A DNA stretch of 59,445 bases. Origin: JADKFD01 sp050250665. Its GTDB lineage: Bacteria; Pseudomonadota; Gammaproteobacteria; Xanthomonadales; SZUA-5. The notes under the pieces were generated by a model that worked only from the letters and a program-made list of their open reading frames with translations, was not told where the DNA came from and did no database searches. The stretch lies in assembly GCA_050250665.1 (NCBI GenBank), contig JBFWOF010000039.1:1-59445 (forward strand), in the 5' to 3' direction. Positions 37,001 through 44,921 of this stretch are shown one piece after another (position 1 is the stretch's first letter; each line of letters opens with the position of its first letter). The translations under genes and the position numbers were made by a program.

Positions 37001-37407
37001 GGCCGCTGCGCGTCAAGGAAGGCCTGCAGCTGCGGTCCGGCCGCTTCGGGCGTGCGGTAGATCGACAGATCCGGCGCCAGATCGGCGGCGTATTCGAAAG
37101 GCCAGAACTCGGCGGATTCCTCGACAAAGAAATCGAAGGGGTTGTAGACGGTCATGTCGGCCAGCAGATCGACCTCGATCTTGAGCTCGGTCACCGGCTT
37201 GGGAAAGACAAAGCGCGCCAGCCAGTTGCCATAGGGGTCTTGCTGGTAGTTGACGAAGTGCTCGGCCGGCGACACCTTCAGCGAATGCGAGATCACCCGG
37301 GTGCGACTGTGCGGTGCCGGGCGCAGGCGGATGATCTGCGGGCCGAGGCTGACCGGACGGTCGTAGGAGTAATGCGTTCGGTGATGGATCGCGGCTTGTA
37401 TCGACAT
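34060..37407 (-). CDS. Transglutaminase-DUF2126 fusion protein (COG4196)
   Basis: An 1115-residue protein. The first 300 residues form a transglutaminase-like unit (Cys in GKGSCRDSSWLL, His in DLHAWCEVYLPG, Asp in WIGLDPTSGLL). The rest is DUF2126, with glutamine-synthetase/GCS2-like segments such as RLTMGGEPTFVSIDD, EVNIHPAASWAECV, DGRHTGTGGGNHVVVGG and GLVEFRGFEMPPNPRMSL, suggesting a second amide-ligase type active site. Start ATG 37407 removes an unrelated upstream extension. First gene of the cluster; its promoter should lie in the 152-base divergent region before the patatin gene. Confidence 0.88.
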   Translation of the reverse strand: MSIQAAIHHRTHYSYDRPVSLGPQIIRLRPAPHSRTRVISHSLKVSPAEHFVNYQQDPYGNWLARFVFPKPVTELKIEVDLLADMTVYNPFDFFVEESAEFWPFEYAADLAPDLSIYRTPEAAGPQLQAFLDAQRPRDKIRSVDFVVGLNATLSQTLEYVIRMEPGVQTPEESFTAGKGSCRDSSWLLVQALRHYGFAARFVSGYLIQLKPDLVALDGPAGTDHDFTDLHAWCEVYLPGAGWIGLDPTSGLLAGESHIPLAATPHYRNAAPISGTMTFAETQFDFAMDVRRVAEHPRISKPFSDESWERLNALGKQVDEALQAGDVRLTMGGEPTFVSIDDFESPEWNIDAVGPTKRGFADRMIRRLRERFAPGGFLHYGQGKWYPGETLPRWTFSLYWRADGKPIWHRPELIAEEQQDHQATLPQAQALLNGIADELGLEHEYVLPAFEDPAEWLLKEARLPENVDPQNSKLKDPEERKRMARVFERGLNDASGYVLPVQRWQSQSQGRRWRSQRWTLRRGHLFLAPGDSPVGYRLPLGALPYVPPSKYPHIETLDPAVPRGELPEYANAPGVVPLQHGQPAQARAQFTESESTQTLNEQELNTEIGGAVRTALTVEPRDGRLCVFMPPVERLEDYLELVAAAELSAARIGAPVHIEGYAPPQDPRLNVIRVAPDPGVIEVNIHPAASWAECVATTEAVYEEARQIRMSADKFMIDGRHTGTGGGNHVVVGGATPLDSPFLRRPDLLRSLILHWQRHPSLSYLFSGLFIGPTSQAPRIDEARHDSLYELEIALAQIPRPGEGLPPAPWLVDRLLRNLLTDVTGNTHRSEICIDKLYSPDGPTGRLGLVEFRGFEMPPNPRMSLAQQLLIRALIARMWQSPLGGRLTRWGTVLHDRFMLPHFVWEDFLEVLEDLGAHGFPFLPEWFEAQAEFRFPFCGAVDYQGVHLELRQALEPWHVLGETGAIGGTVRYTDSSVERLQVKLTTTDSERYRVYCNRRQVPLNRTRTGGVSVGGVRYKAWQPAMSLHPVVPVHAPLTLDIFDTWSGRAIGGCVYHVAHPGGRNYETFPVNSNEAEARRLARFEANGHTPGWYADIPETPHPEFPMTLDLRRPAGV

Positions 37408-37559
37408 AGGAGCGGGCTTCCCGGGGCAGTGCCGCACTGCAGTCGGCGGCTCGGGCCCTAGGGTAGCAGGCAGCCTGCCGAGTCGATGGTCGAAGCTCGC
37501 CTGGCCGGCGCGCGCGTCAGGTCCTTGCCGGCAGCAGCGGCATTCACCACACTTCAAGC

Positions 37560-39296
37560 ATGGAAAGCCCATCCCGCCGATCCGAGTTGCTGGCCCGCGT
37601 GGCCCATCTGCCGCTGTTCGCGGGGCTGGATCGGCGCTCGCTGGTGCGGGTGGCGGATGAACTCGAGTGGATCGCTCTGCCCGGCGGCGCTGAACTGTTC
37701 CGCGAAAGCGATCCGCCCGATGCCGTCTACGTGCTGATTGCCGGTTGCCTGGGCGCCTTCCGCGGTCGCGACGAGCGCCTGCAACTGGTCGGGCGCATTC
37801 ACCCCGGCGAGACCGTCGGCGAGATGGCGCTGCTGTCCGGGCACCCGCGCACCGCCACAGTGCGGGCCTTGCGCGATTCCGAAATCGTGCGCTTCAGCCT
37901 GCAGGCTTTCGAACGACTGGCCCGGGCGCAGCCCGAAGCGATGCTGGCGGTGGCCCGGATTGCCGTGGCGCGGCTGGAGCGCACGCTGCAGGGCGGTCGT
38001 CAGGAAGCGCCGCCGCGCACGCTGGCCTTGCTGCCCGCCCACGACGGCATCGATCTGGATGCCATGGTGGAGCGCCTCGGCACTGCGCTGGGGCGCTTCG
38101 GAGAGGCGGTGGTCGTCGATGCCGAGCATTTCCTGGAGGCGTCGATCGCCGAGTTGCATACGCTGGAGGCGGAGCACGCCTTCGTGCTGTACGTCGGCAG
38201 CCATGGTCATTCGGCCTGGAACGAGCGCTGCCGCCGCCAGGCCGATCAGCTCCTGCTCATCGCCAACGCCACCCGCGCGCCGAGCTCGCTCAGCATTGAT
38301 GTGCCCCAGTGCGAAGGTGCCCAGACCGTGGCGCTGGCACTGCTGCAGCCCGGACGCATCATTTCCGGCGCGGCGCGCGCCTGGCGTCAGCGCCTGCAGG
38401 TGGAGCAGCATTTCCATCTGCGCGATCTGGCCGACATCGATCGCCTGGCGCGGCAACTGGCGCGACGTTCGGTCGGTGTGGTGTTTTCCGGCGGCGGCGC
38501 CCGCGGATTCGCGCATATCGGCGTGATCCGGGCGCTGCGCGAGGCGGGCCTGGGCATCGATGCCGTGGGTGGCACCTCGATCGGGGCGCTGATGGCCGCC
38601 GCCGTCGCCCTGGAATGGGAAGACGAAACCCTGTACCAGACTTTCCATCGGTCTTTTGTCAGCAGCAATCCGCTCAGCGACTACACCCTGCCACTGGTGG
38701 CTCTGGTGGCCGGGCGCAAGGCCTCGCGGCTGTTGCGGCGTGAGTTCGGCGAGGGCGATATCGAGGATTTGCCGCTGCCTTTCTACTGCGTTTCCGCCGA
38801 CCTCGCCCGGGGCGGCGCCGTGATTCACACACAAGGCCCGCTGTGGCACGCCTTGCGCGCTTCGATTGCCATTCCCGGGGTGTTGCCGCCGGTCAGCAGC
38901 GCCGGCCGGGTGCTGGTGGATGGCGGTGTCATCGACAATCTGCCGGTGGAGACCATGCGCAAGCGCAATGCCGGGCCGATCATCGGCATCGACATCGCCG
39001 GCGAACATGCGCTGGTGTCCGAACTCGACGAGACCGATCTGCCACCGCTATGGCAGATGCTGACCCGGCGCTGGCGCGGCGGCCCCAGGCGCCCGGGAAT
39101 CCTGCGCATCCTGCTGCGTGCCGGCATGGTCAATTCCGCCGGCACCGCGGCCCAGAATGCAGCCATGTCCGATCTGATACTGAAGCCGCCGGTGGACAGC
39201 ATCGATCTGCTGGCCTGGGACCGCTTTGCCGATGCCATCGAGTCGGGATATGCCTACACCCGCGATCGTCTGGCGCTGGGCTTGCCGTTTGGGTGA
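37560..39296 (+). CDS. cNMP-binding patatin-like phospholipase (NTE/RssA type)
   Basis: A 578-residue protein with an N-terminal cyclic-nucleotide-binding domain (about 17-130, VGEMALLSGHPRTATVRAL), a middle region and a C-terminal patatin domain (about 305-480): oxyanion loop SGGGARGFAHIG, nucleophile GGTSIGAL (Ser) and the dyad Asp in VDGGVIDN. It resembles neuropathy-target-esterase-like lysophospholipases, with activity possibly gated by cAMP or c-di-GMP. The phosphate-binding cassette lacks the usual R/E pair at first sight, so ligand binding is uncertain. Divergent from the DUF2126 gene. Confidence 0.88.
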   Translation: MESPSRRSELLARVAHLPLFAGLDRRSLVRVADELEWIALPGGAELFRESDPPDAVYVLIAGCLGAFRGRDERLQLVGRIHPGETVGEMALLSGHPRTATVRALRDSEIVRFSLQAFERLARAQPEAMLAVARIAVARLERTLQGGRQEAPPRTLALLPAHDGIDLDAMVERLGTALGRFGEAVVVDAEHFLEASIAELHTLEAEHAFVLYVGSHGHSAWNERCRRQADQLLLIANATRAPSSLSIDVPQCEGAQTVALALLQPGRIISGAARAWRQRLQVEQHFHLRDLADIDRLARQLARRSVGVVFSGGGARGFAHIGVIRALREAGLGIDAVGGTSIGALMAAAVALEWEDETLYQTFHRSFVSSNPLSDYTLPLVALVAGRKASRLLRREFGEGDIEDLPLPFYCVSADLARGGAVIHTQGPLWHALRASIAIPGVLPPVSSAGRVLVDGGVIDNLPVETMRKRNAGPIIGIDIAGEHALVSELDETDLPPLWQMLTRRWRGGPRRPGILRILLRAGMVNSAGTAAQNAAMSDLILKPPVDSIDLLAWDRFADAIESGYAYTRDRLALGLPFG

Positions 39297-39311
39297 GGAG
39301 GCGGCGCAAAA

Positions 39312-39678
39312 GGGGCACGGGGAAAGGGGCACGGGGCAGGGGTAGGCCGGCTCCTGTAGGTCCAGACTTGTCTGGACGCTTCTTCTGCACCGCCAGGAGT
39401 TTTCGACCGTAGGAGCGCCCTCGCGGCGCGACCGGTGATGCGACGATGATGTTCCCAGGCAGGGCATGGCCAAGCGCCCGCGTCATTGCGACCCCGGACT
39501 TGATCTGGGGGCAGCAATCCAGACGCATGATTTCAAGAGCACTGGATTGCTTCGTCACTGCGTTCCTCGCAATGACGCCGACTCAGGGAAATCCCGATTT
39601 CCAATCCCCGATCCCGAGCCGTGTGCCCCATGCCCCATGCCCCGTGCCCCGTGCCCCGTGCCCCGTGCCCCGTGCCCC
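39312..39678. repeat. Composite spacer element with inverted heptamer arms (GGGGCAC / GTGCCCC)
   Basis: No gene lies in 39297-39767. The left edge has four to five GGGGCAC-type units (39312-39346), starting 16 bases after the patatin stop; the right edge has eight units (39623-39678, GTGCCCC with two ATGCCCC), the reverse complement. Inside are the GTCCAGAC palindrome (39356-39382), a TAGGAGCG element (about 39411-39437) and a CATTGCGAG element (39481-39577). The arms could pair into a stem enclosing about 280 bases. Confidence 0.85.
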
Positions 39679-39767
39679 GTCAAATCCCTGCAACAAAACC
39701 AACATTGACATAGCCTGAACAAGTGCTCAGAGTTCGCGCACTTGGGGAACGGCTGGGGAGCTTGTTC

Positions 39768-42080
39768 ATGATGGGTCTTCGTGCTTTGGCGCGTTGTGGT
39801 CTGCTGTGCGCGTCTGTGGGATTGTGGAGTTCGGCTGCCGTGGCCGATGTCTTCATCAACGAGCTGCACTACGACAACAGCGGCACCGACGTGAACGAGC
39901 GCGTCGAGATTGCGGGTGTGGCGGGGACCAGTCTGGCCGGCTGGAGCATCGTGCTCTACAACGGGGGCAATGGCGCCGTCTACAGCACCATCAACCTCTC
40001 CGGCACCCTGGCCAGCCAGTGTGGCGGACACGGCACCCAGTATTTCTCGGTCGCCGGAATCCAGAACGGCGCTCCGGATGGTCTGGCATTGGTGAACGCC
40101 TCGGGGACGGTGGTTCAGTTCCTCAGCTACGAAGGCAGCTTCACTGCCACCAATGGCCCGGCATCAGGTCAGACCAGCAGCAATATCGGTGTCAGCGAGA
40201 CGACTTCCACGACATCCACGCAATCACTGCAGCTGCGCGGTACCGGTACGCGCTATGCCGACTTCACCTGGGCTTCGCCATCGACCTCGTCGTGGGGCGC
40301 CTGCAATAGTGGCCAGACCTTCAGCGGCGGCACGCCGGATGCCGCGCCCACCGTCAGCAGCACCTCGCCAGCGGCCAATGCCACCGGCGTCGCTGTCAGC
40401 AGCAACATCAGTATCAACTTCAGCGAGGCCGTGAGTCTTGCCAGCGGCTGGTATTCGATCAGTTGCCCCAGTGGCGCGCGTACGGCCGTACAGTCGGGTA
40501 GTGGCAGCAGCTACACGCTGAACCCCGGTACCGATTTTGCCGCGGGTGAGACCTGCAGCGTCAGCATCATCGCCGCGAAGGTCACGGACATCGACGGCAC
40601 GCCGACAGCGATGGCGACGAATTACAGCTTCAGCTTCACCACCGCCGGCAGCTCGAGCACCGTGCTCCAGAACGGCGTGGCCGTGACCGGTATCGGCGGC
40701 GCCGCCAACGTCGAAAAGCGCTACACGATGAATGTGCCCAGCGGTGCCAGCAATCTGCTGTTCCAGACCGCTGGCGGCAGTGGTGATGCGGATCTGTATG
40801 TGCGCTTCGGTTCGGCGCCGACCACCACGGCCTACGATTGCCGGCCGTACACCGGAACCAGCAACGAGAGCTGCAGTTTCGCCTCGCCGGCTGCCGGCAC
40901 CTGGCACGTGATGGTGCGCATGTACAACACCGTATCGGGCGTGAGCCTGACCGGCAGCTATAGCAGCGGCACGCCAGACGCCGCCCCGACCGTGAGCTCG
41001 ACCAGTCCGACCGCGGGCACCAGCAATCACCCCACCAATGGCAATGTAGTCGTCACTTTCAGTGAGGCGGTGACCCTGGCCTCAGGCTGGTACACGCTGG
41101 TGTGCACTGCCAGCGGCAGCAAGGCGGCAGCGGTCAGCGGCAGTGGCGCCAGCTACACCATCAACCCGAATGCCGAATTCACCGCCAACGAAAGCTGCAC
41201 GCTGACCGTGCTGGCCAGCAAGGTCAGCGATGTCGACGGCACGCCGACGCCGATGGCCAGCAACTACACGCTGAACTTCGGTGTCGCCGGTGTAGGCAGT
41301 GGCTATTACGCCAGCGTCAATGCCAGCACCAGCAGCACCCTGCGGGCCACCTTGCATCCGGTGATCGACGACCACACCAAGCTGCCGTATTCGGCCAGCG
41401 GCAGTGTCGACACCTGGTATGTGCTCGACCGGGCCGATCAGGACCCGCTCAACGCCAGCAACGTGCTCGACATCTACAAGAATGCCACCTACCCCAAGGC
41501 TGGCGCCGGCAACAACAACTACAACCGCGAGCACACCTGGCCGAAATCGCTGGGCTTCCCGAACGACGGCGCGACCAATTATCCGTACACCGATCTGCAC
41601 ATGCTGATGGTGTCGGACATCAGTCACAACTCGGCCCGCGGCAATCTGCCCTTCGGCAACTGCCCCGCAGGCTCCGAAGCCTTCGCGACGATCGCCTACT
41701 ACGGGCAGGGCGGCAGCGGCCAGAACAACTTTCGTTGCGGCAACTACTGGCAGGTCTGGGACAAGCTCAAGGGCAATGTCGCCCGGGCGCTGTTCTACAT
41801 GGACATCCGTTACGAGGGCGGCACCCACAGCGTCACCGGTGTCGCCGAACCGAACCTCATCCTGACCGACAATGCCAGCCTGATCACCGCCAGCAACGGC
41901 AATGCCTCAGTCGCCTACATGGGATTGCTGTCGGTGCTGCTGCAATGGCATGCAGCGGATCCGGTCGACGATCGCGAGCGCCTGCGCAACGAGGTGGTCT
42001 ACACCTACCAGGGCAACCGCAATCCCTTCGTCGATCACCCCGAATGGGTGGCGTGCCTGTTCCAGAACGTCTGTCAGTAG
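39768..42080 (+). CDS. Secreted modular endonuclease I (lamin-tail, Ig-like, PPC and EndA-type nuclease domains)
   Basis: A 770-residue exported protein. A signal peptide (ends SAAVA) is followed by a lamin-tail-like domain (VFINELHYDNSGTDVNERVEIAG), an SbsA-type Ig-like domain (about 205-305), a pre-peptidase C-terminal domain (about 325-410, SGDADLYVRFG), a second Ig-like domain, and an endonuclease I domain with NNYNREHTWPKS, DLHMLMVSD and ARGNLPFGNC as the histidine-metal core. It probably degrades extracellular DNA for nutrients or biofilm turnover. ATG 39768 has GGGGAG seven bases upstream; GTG 39723 would place a long polar stretch before the signal. Confidence 0.9.
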   Translation: MMGLRALARCGLLCASVGLWSSAAVADVFINELHYDNSGTDVNERVEIAGVAGTSLAGWSIVLYNGGNGAVYSTINLSGTLASQCGGHGTQYFSVAGIQNGAPDGLALVNASGTVVQFLSYEGSFTATNGPASGQTSSNIGVSETTSTTSTQSLQLRGTGTRYADFTWASPSTSSWGACNSGQTFSGGTPDAAPTVSSTSPAANATGVAVSSNISINFSEAVSLASGWYSISCPSGARTAVQSGSGSSYTLNPGTDFAAGETCSVSIIAAKVTDIDGTPTAMATNYSFSFTTAGSSSTVLQNGVAVTGIGGAANVEKRYTMNVPSGASNLLFQTAGGSGDADLYVRFGSAPTTTAYDCRPYTGTSNESCSFASPAAGTWHVMVRMYNTVSGVSLTGSYSSGTPDAAPTVSSTSPTAGTSNHPTNGNVVVTFSEAVTLASGWYTLVCTASGSKAAAVSGSGASYTINPNAEFTANESCTLTVLASKVSDVDGTPTPMASNYTLNFGVAGVGSGYYASVNASTSSTLRATLHPVIDDHTKLPYSASGSVDTWYVLDRADQDPLNASNVLDIYKNATYPKAGAGNNNYNREHTWPKSLGFPNDGATNYPYTDLHMLMVSDISHNSARGNLPFGNCPAGSEAFATIAYYGQGGSGQNNFRCGNYWQVWDKLKGNVARALFYMDIRYEGGTHSVTGVAEPNLILTDNASLITASNGNASVAYMGLLSVLLQWHAADPVDDRERLRNEVVYTYQGNRNPFVDHPEWVACLFQNVCQ

Positions 42081-42090
42081 GGCAAGCGTT

Positions 42091-42330
42091 CGCGGATGAA
42101 TCCGCTCCCACAGGGTTAGCGCCTTTCTGTGGGAGCGGGCTCTGCCCGCGACAGCTCTTGATTCTTGAGGCGATGATCGCGGATGAATCCGCTCCCACGG
42201 GGGTAGCGCCCTACTGTGGGAGCGGGCTCTGCCCGCGATAGCTCTTGATTCCAGAGGTGGTGATCGCCGATGAATCCGCTCCCACAGGGGCCGTGCTCTT
42301 CTGTGGGAGCGGGCTCCGCCCGCGACAGCT
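42091..42330. repeat. Three tandem REP units left of the RAYT gene
   Basis: Each unit of about 87 bases (starts 42091, 42178, 42266) has an arm GCGGATGAATCCGCTCCCAC and an opposite arm TGTGGGAGCGGGCTCTGCC ending in CGCGA. These resemble the TGTGGGAGCGGGC REP palindromes of Pseudomonas and relatives. Confidence 0.9.
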
Positions 42331-42332
42331 GA

Positions 42333-42812
42333 TCATTCTGGCCACTCCAGCCCGACGGCATCCAGCAAGATGCCGCCACGCCAACGCCAATCCCTGGCTT
42401 CGTCAATCAGCCCTGCCCGAACCGGGTTTGCCAACAGATAGCGCCCTATCTTCAGCAGGTTTTCTTCCCGCCGCAAGGCATGGTCATGAAAGGACGCCTG
42501 CCATAACCCACCCTCGGGGATGGATTGCAGACGACGACTGATCAGGGCCTTTACCCGGCCCACCGCAATGGACAGCGATCCGGACTGCAGTTCCAACAGC
42601 AGGTGCAGGTGATCGGGCATCAATGTCCACAGGAGCGGCCGGGTACCTGGCCAGGTTTGCGAGTCGCTCAGAGCCGACTGCGCCAGATCGGCGCGGCTGC
42701 CGTCCTGAAACCACGGGCGGCGATGTCTGACGGTGGTGGTGACCGAATAGACCTGACCGGGGATTGATCGTCGTCCCAGTCTCAGGGCCTTGCTGTTTGC
42801 CGCATGGTTCAT
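42333..42812 (-). CDS. REP-associated tyrosine transposase (RAYT)
   Basis: A 159-residue Y1-type HUH nuclease. The histidine motif is MPDHLHLLLE (H68, H70), followed by LWQASFHDHALR and the catalytic tyrosine in IGRYLLANPVRAGL (Y125), all diagnostic of the RAYT group. RAYTs cleave and join single strands of REP palindromes and are normally single-copy, domesticated genes. It is flanked on both sides by 87-base REP units whose sequence recurs elsewhere in the window, so these are its likely substrates. The protein is complete. Confidence 0.9.
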   Translation of the reverse strand: MNHAANSKALRLGRRSIPGQVYSVTTTVRHRRPWFQDGSRADLAQSALSDSQTWPGTRPLLWTLMPDHLHLLLELQSGSLSIAVGRVKALISRRLQSIPEGGLWQASFHDHALRREENLLKIGRYLLANPVRAGLIDEARDWRWRGGILLDAVGLEWPE

Positions 42813-42892
42813 GAGGGCCAGTCTGCCTGGCCGGATGCGCTGCAGATGCCGGACATTTCCGATCTGGTTGTCGGAGTTTTCCTACAGCCGGT

Positions 42893-43045
42893 CGCGGATG
42901 AATCCGCTCCCACAGGTGCAATGCGCTTTTGCGGGAGCGGGCTCTGCCCGCGACAGCTCTTGATTCTCGGGGCGATGATCGCGGATGAATGCGCTCCCAC
43001 AGGTGCCATGCTCTACTGTGGGAGCGGGCTCTGCCCGCGACAGCT
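42893..43045. repeat. Two REP units right of the RAYT gene
   Basis: Units start at 42893 and 42980 with the same 87-base period and the same orientation as the three left-hand units. The last ends at the stop codon of the CurA-like gene (43046). Confidence 0.9.
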
Positions 43046-44041
43046 TCAGAGCTTCAACACCTGCTTGCCGAAGTTCTTGCCTGCCAGCAGGTGGCGCAGG
43101 GTCGCCGGGAAATTGGCGATGCCTTCCATGACGTCGACCTTGCCCTTGAGCTGGCCGGCGGCGACCAGTGGGGCCATGGCGGCGATGGCTTCATCGCCGC
43201 GGTGCAGATAGTCGATGACTACAAAACCTTCCATGCGCGCGCGGGCCGAAATCAGCGACAGGTAGTTGGCCGGCCCGCGCACCTCGCCGGTCGCGTTGTA
43301 CTGCGAGATGCCGCCGCAGACGACGATGCGCGCGCGCAGCTTCAGGCGCTTCAGCACTGAATCCAGAATCTCGCCGCCGACGTTGTCGAAATAGACGTCG
43401 ATGCCGTCGGGGCAGGTTTCGAACAGACGCTTGCCGACCTTTTCGTTCTTGTAGTCGATCACCTCATCGGCGCCGAGTTCGTCTTTCACGTAGGCACATT
43501 TCTCGGCGCCGCCGGCGATGCCGATGACGCGACAACCCCAGGCCTTGGCCAACTGCACCACGGTCGAGCCGACCGCGCCTGCAGCGGCGGAGACCACCAC
43601 GGTTTCGCCGGGTTTGGGTTCTCCGATTTCCTTGAGGCCGAAATAGGCCGTGAATCCGGTGGCGCCAAACACATGCAGCGCCCAGGTGGGATCGGGCAGG
43701 GCGCGGGCGTCGAAGACGCGATAACCCTTGCCGTTGGTGATGAACTCCTCGGTGATGCCGGTCATGCCGCCGACCCAGGCGCCAACCGGCAGCTTGGGAT
43801 TCTTCGACTCGATCACCTCGCCGATGCCGCCGGCGCGCATGACTTCACCCAGACCGATCGGCGGCCAGTAGGATTTCTGCTCGGTCATCCAGATGCGCAT
43901 GGCCGGATCCACCGAGGCGTAGCGCACCGCGATCCGCGCCTCACCGTCGACCAGTTCACGCGCCTCGACCGGGCGCAGTTCGAAATCAGAATCCTTGGGT
44001 TCGCCTTCCGGGCGGGCAACGAGGTGCAGGGCTTGGGGCAT
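43046..44041 (-). CDS. NADP-dependent zinc-less medium-chain reductase (CurA/leukotriene B4 dehydrogenase type)
   Basis: A 331-residue MDR enzyme with the N-terminal GroES-like fold (YASVDPAMRIWM) and the nucleotide motif SAAAGAVGSTVVQLAK. It lacks catalytic zinc ligands. Family members reduce alpha,beta-unsaturated ketones or aldehydes with NADPH (curcumin, alkenals). Signatures HVFGATGFTAYFGL and DVYFDNVGG are typical. It lies 168 bases downstream of rraA on the same strand, separated by a long hairpin. Physiological substrate unknown. Confidence 0.88.
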   Translation of the reverse strand: MPQALHLVARPEGEPKDSDFELRPVEARELVDGEARIAVRYASVDPAMRIWMTEQKSYWPPIGLGEVMRAGGIGEVIESKNPKLPVGAWVGGMTGITEEFITNGKGYRVFDARALPDPTWALHVFGATGFTAYFGLKEIGEPKPGETVVVSAAAGAVGSTVVQLAKAWGCRVIGIAGGAEKCAYVKDELGADEVIDYKNEKVGKRLFETCPDGIDVYFDNVGGEILDSVLKRLKLRARIVVCGGISQYNATGEVRGPANYLSLISARARMEGFVVIDYLHRGDEAIAAMAPLVAAGQLKGKVDVMEGIANFPATLRHLLAGKNFGKQVLKL

Positions 44042-44120
44042 GGGGTAGGGCTCCAGTGGGTTGGGGCGTTGTGGCGTATTGAAGTTGGTTTGTATTGCCG
44101 AAGCTGATCAGTGGCTACGA

Positions 44121-44202
44121 AGTAAAACGTGAAAGGTAAAACGTCAATTGAAAGCGCAAGCCTGCAATCCTGAAATTGACGTTTTACGTTTGACGTTTTA
44201 CC
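44121..44202. repeat. AT-rich hairpin with heptamer arms downstream of rraA
   Basis: Arms 44121-44149 and 44174-44202 match at 26 of 29 positions as an inverted repeat around a 24-base loop. Each arm consists of four 7-base units (GTAAAAC, GTSAAAS, GTAAAAC, GTCAATT). The element is much more AT-rich than its surroundings and lies eight bases after the rraA stop, so it may also end transcription. Confidence 0.85.
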
Positions 44203-44209
44203 GCTTCAC

Positions 44210-44692
44210 TCACGGATGCAATCGCGTTGCCGACACCAGCATCCCATCGGCATCGGCGTAGAGCCAGTCGCCGGGGGCGATCTGGACATTGGCGAATTGA
44301 AGCACACGGCCGGCATGGCCGGTGTGCAGGCCCTTTTCGCTTTTGCGCGGATGGGCAGCGAGCGCCTTGATGCCGATGGCCTGGGCCTTGAGTTCGGCGA
44401 CATCGCGGACGCAACCGTAAACCACGATACCCGACCAGTGGTTGCGGCGACCGAGTTCGGCCAGCAGTCCGCCGACCAGGGCGCAGCGCATCGACCCGCC
44501 GCCGTCCACGACCAATACCCTTCCCTCGCCTGGCGTTTCCAGCGTGGCACGGACAAGGGCGTTGTCTTCAAAGACCTTGAGCGTGCAGGCCTGGCCATGG
44601 AAAGCGGTGACGCCGCCAAAATCCCGGAAGATCGGCGCCAGGGCTGGCGCTTGCGGATGGGCATCAGAGAGATCGGTGGTGGCCAGGGACAT
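44210..44692 (-). CDS. rraA: RraA-like protein (ribonuclease E regulator / aldolase fold)
   Basis: A 160-residue RraA-fold protein: LSDAHP at the N-terminus, VLVVDGGGSMRCALVGG and GIVVYGCVRDVAEL in the core, and GDWLYADADGMLV at the end. In E. coli RraA trims RNase E activity by binding it; related proteins are HMG/CHA aldolases, so the label is by size and similarity to RraA. GGAG lies seven bases before ATG 44692. Divergent from the cyclophilin gene. Confidence 0.87.
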   Translation of the reverse strand: MSLATTDLSDAHPQAPALAPIFRDFGGVTAFHGQACTLKVFEDNALVRATLETPGEGRVLVVDGGGSMRCALVGGLLAELGRRNHWSGIVVYGCVRDVAELKAQAIGIKALAAHPRKSEKGLHTGHAGRVLQFANVQIAPGDWLYADADGMLVSATRLHP

Positions 44693-44747
44693 GGGCAGGC
44701 TCCGTAGCAGAAGACTTGTATTGTGGCATGCAGTCCTTCGCACCTGT

Positions 44748-44847
44748 GGGAGCGGACTTTGTCCGCGACAGCAACCGATCGCGGACAGAGTCCGCTCCCA
44801 CAGGAATGCCAGCAACCCACAACCAACAACCAACAACCAACAACCAG
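44748..44847. repeat. REP pair plus heptamer array (CAACCMA)x5
   Basis: Two convergent REP arms (TGTGGGAGCGGAC and GTCCGCTCCCACAG, about 44748-44803) are followed by five CAACCAA-type heptamers at 44813-44847. Lies between the divergent rraA and cyclophilin genes. Confidence 0.85.
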
Positions 44848-44921
44848 CTGTTCCCCCCGCGTTTAGCCCAAATCTGCTATGAATCGCGGCCTGTGTTCTT
44901 CGCGCATCAGGAGCCCTCAAG

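Noticed and set aside
42116..42406. Open frame with repeated AEPAPT over the REP units
   Set aside because: Arises from translating REP palindromes; extends into the RAYT 3' end in another frame.
42333..42812. IS200/IS605 insertion sequence
   Set aside because: The protein has RAYT-type motifs and REP flanks, with no TnpB partner or IS200 ends.
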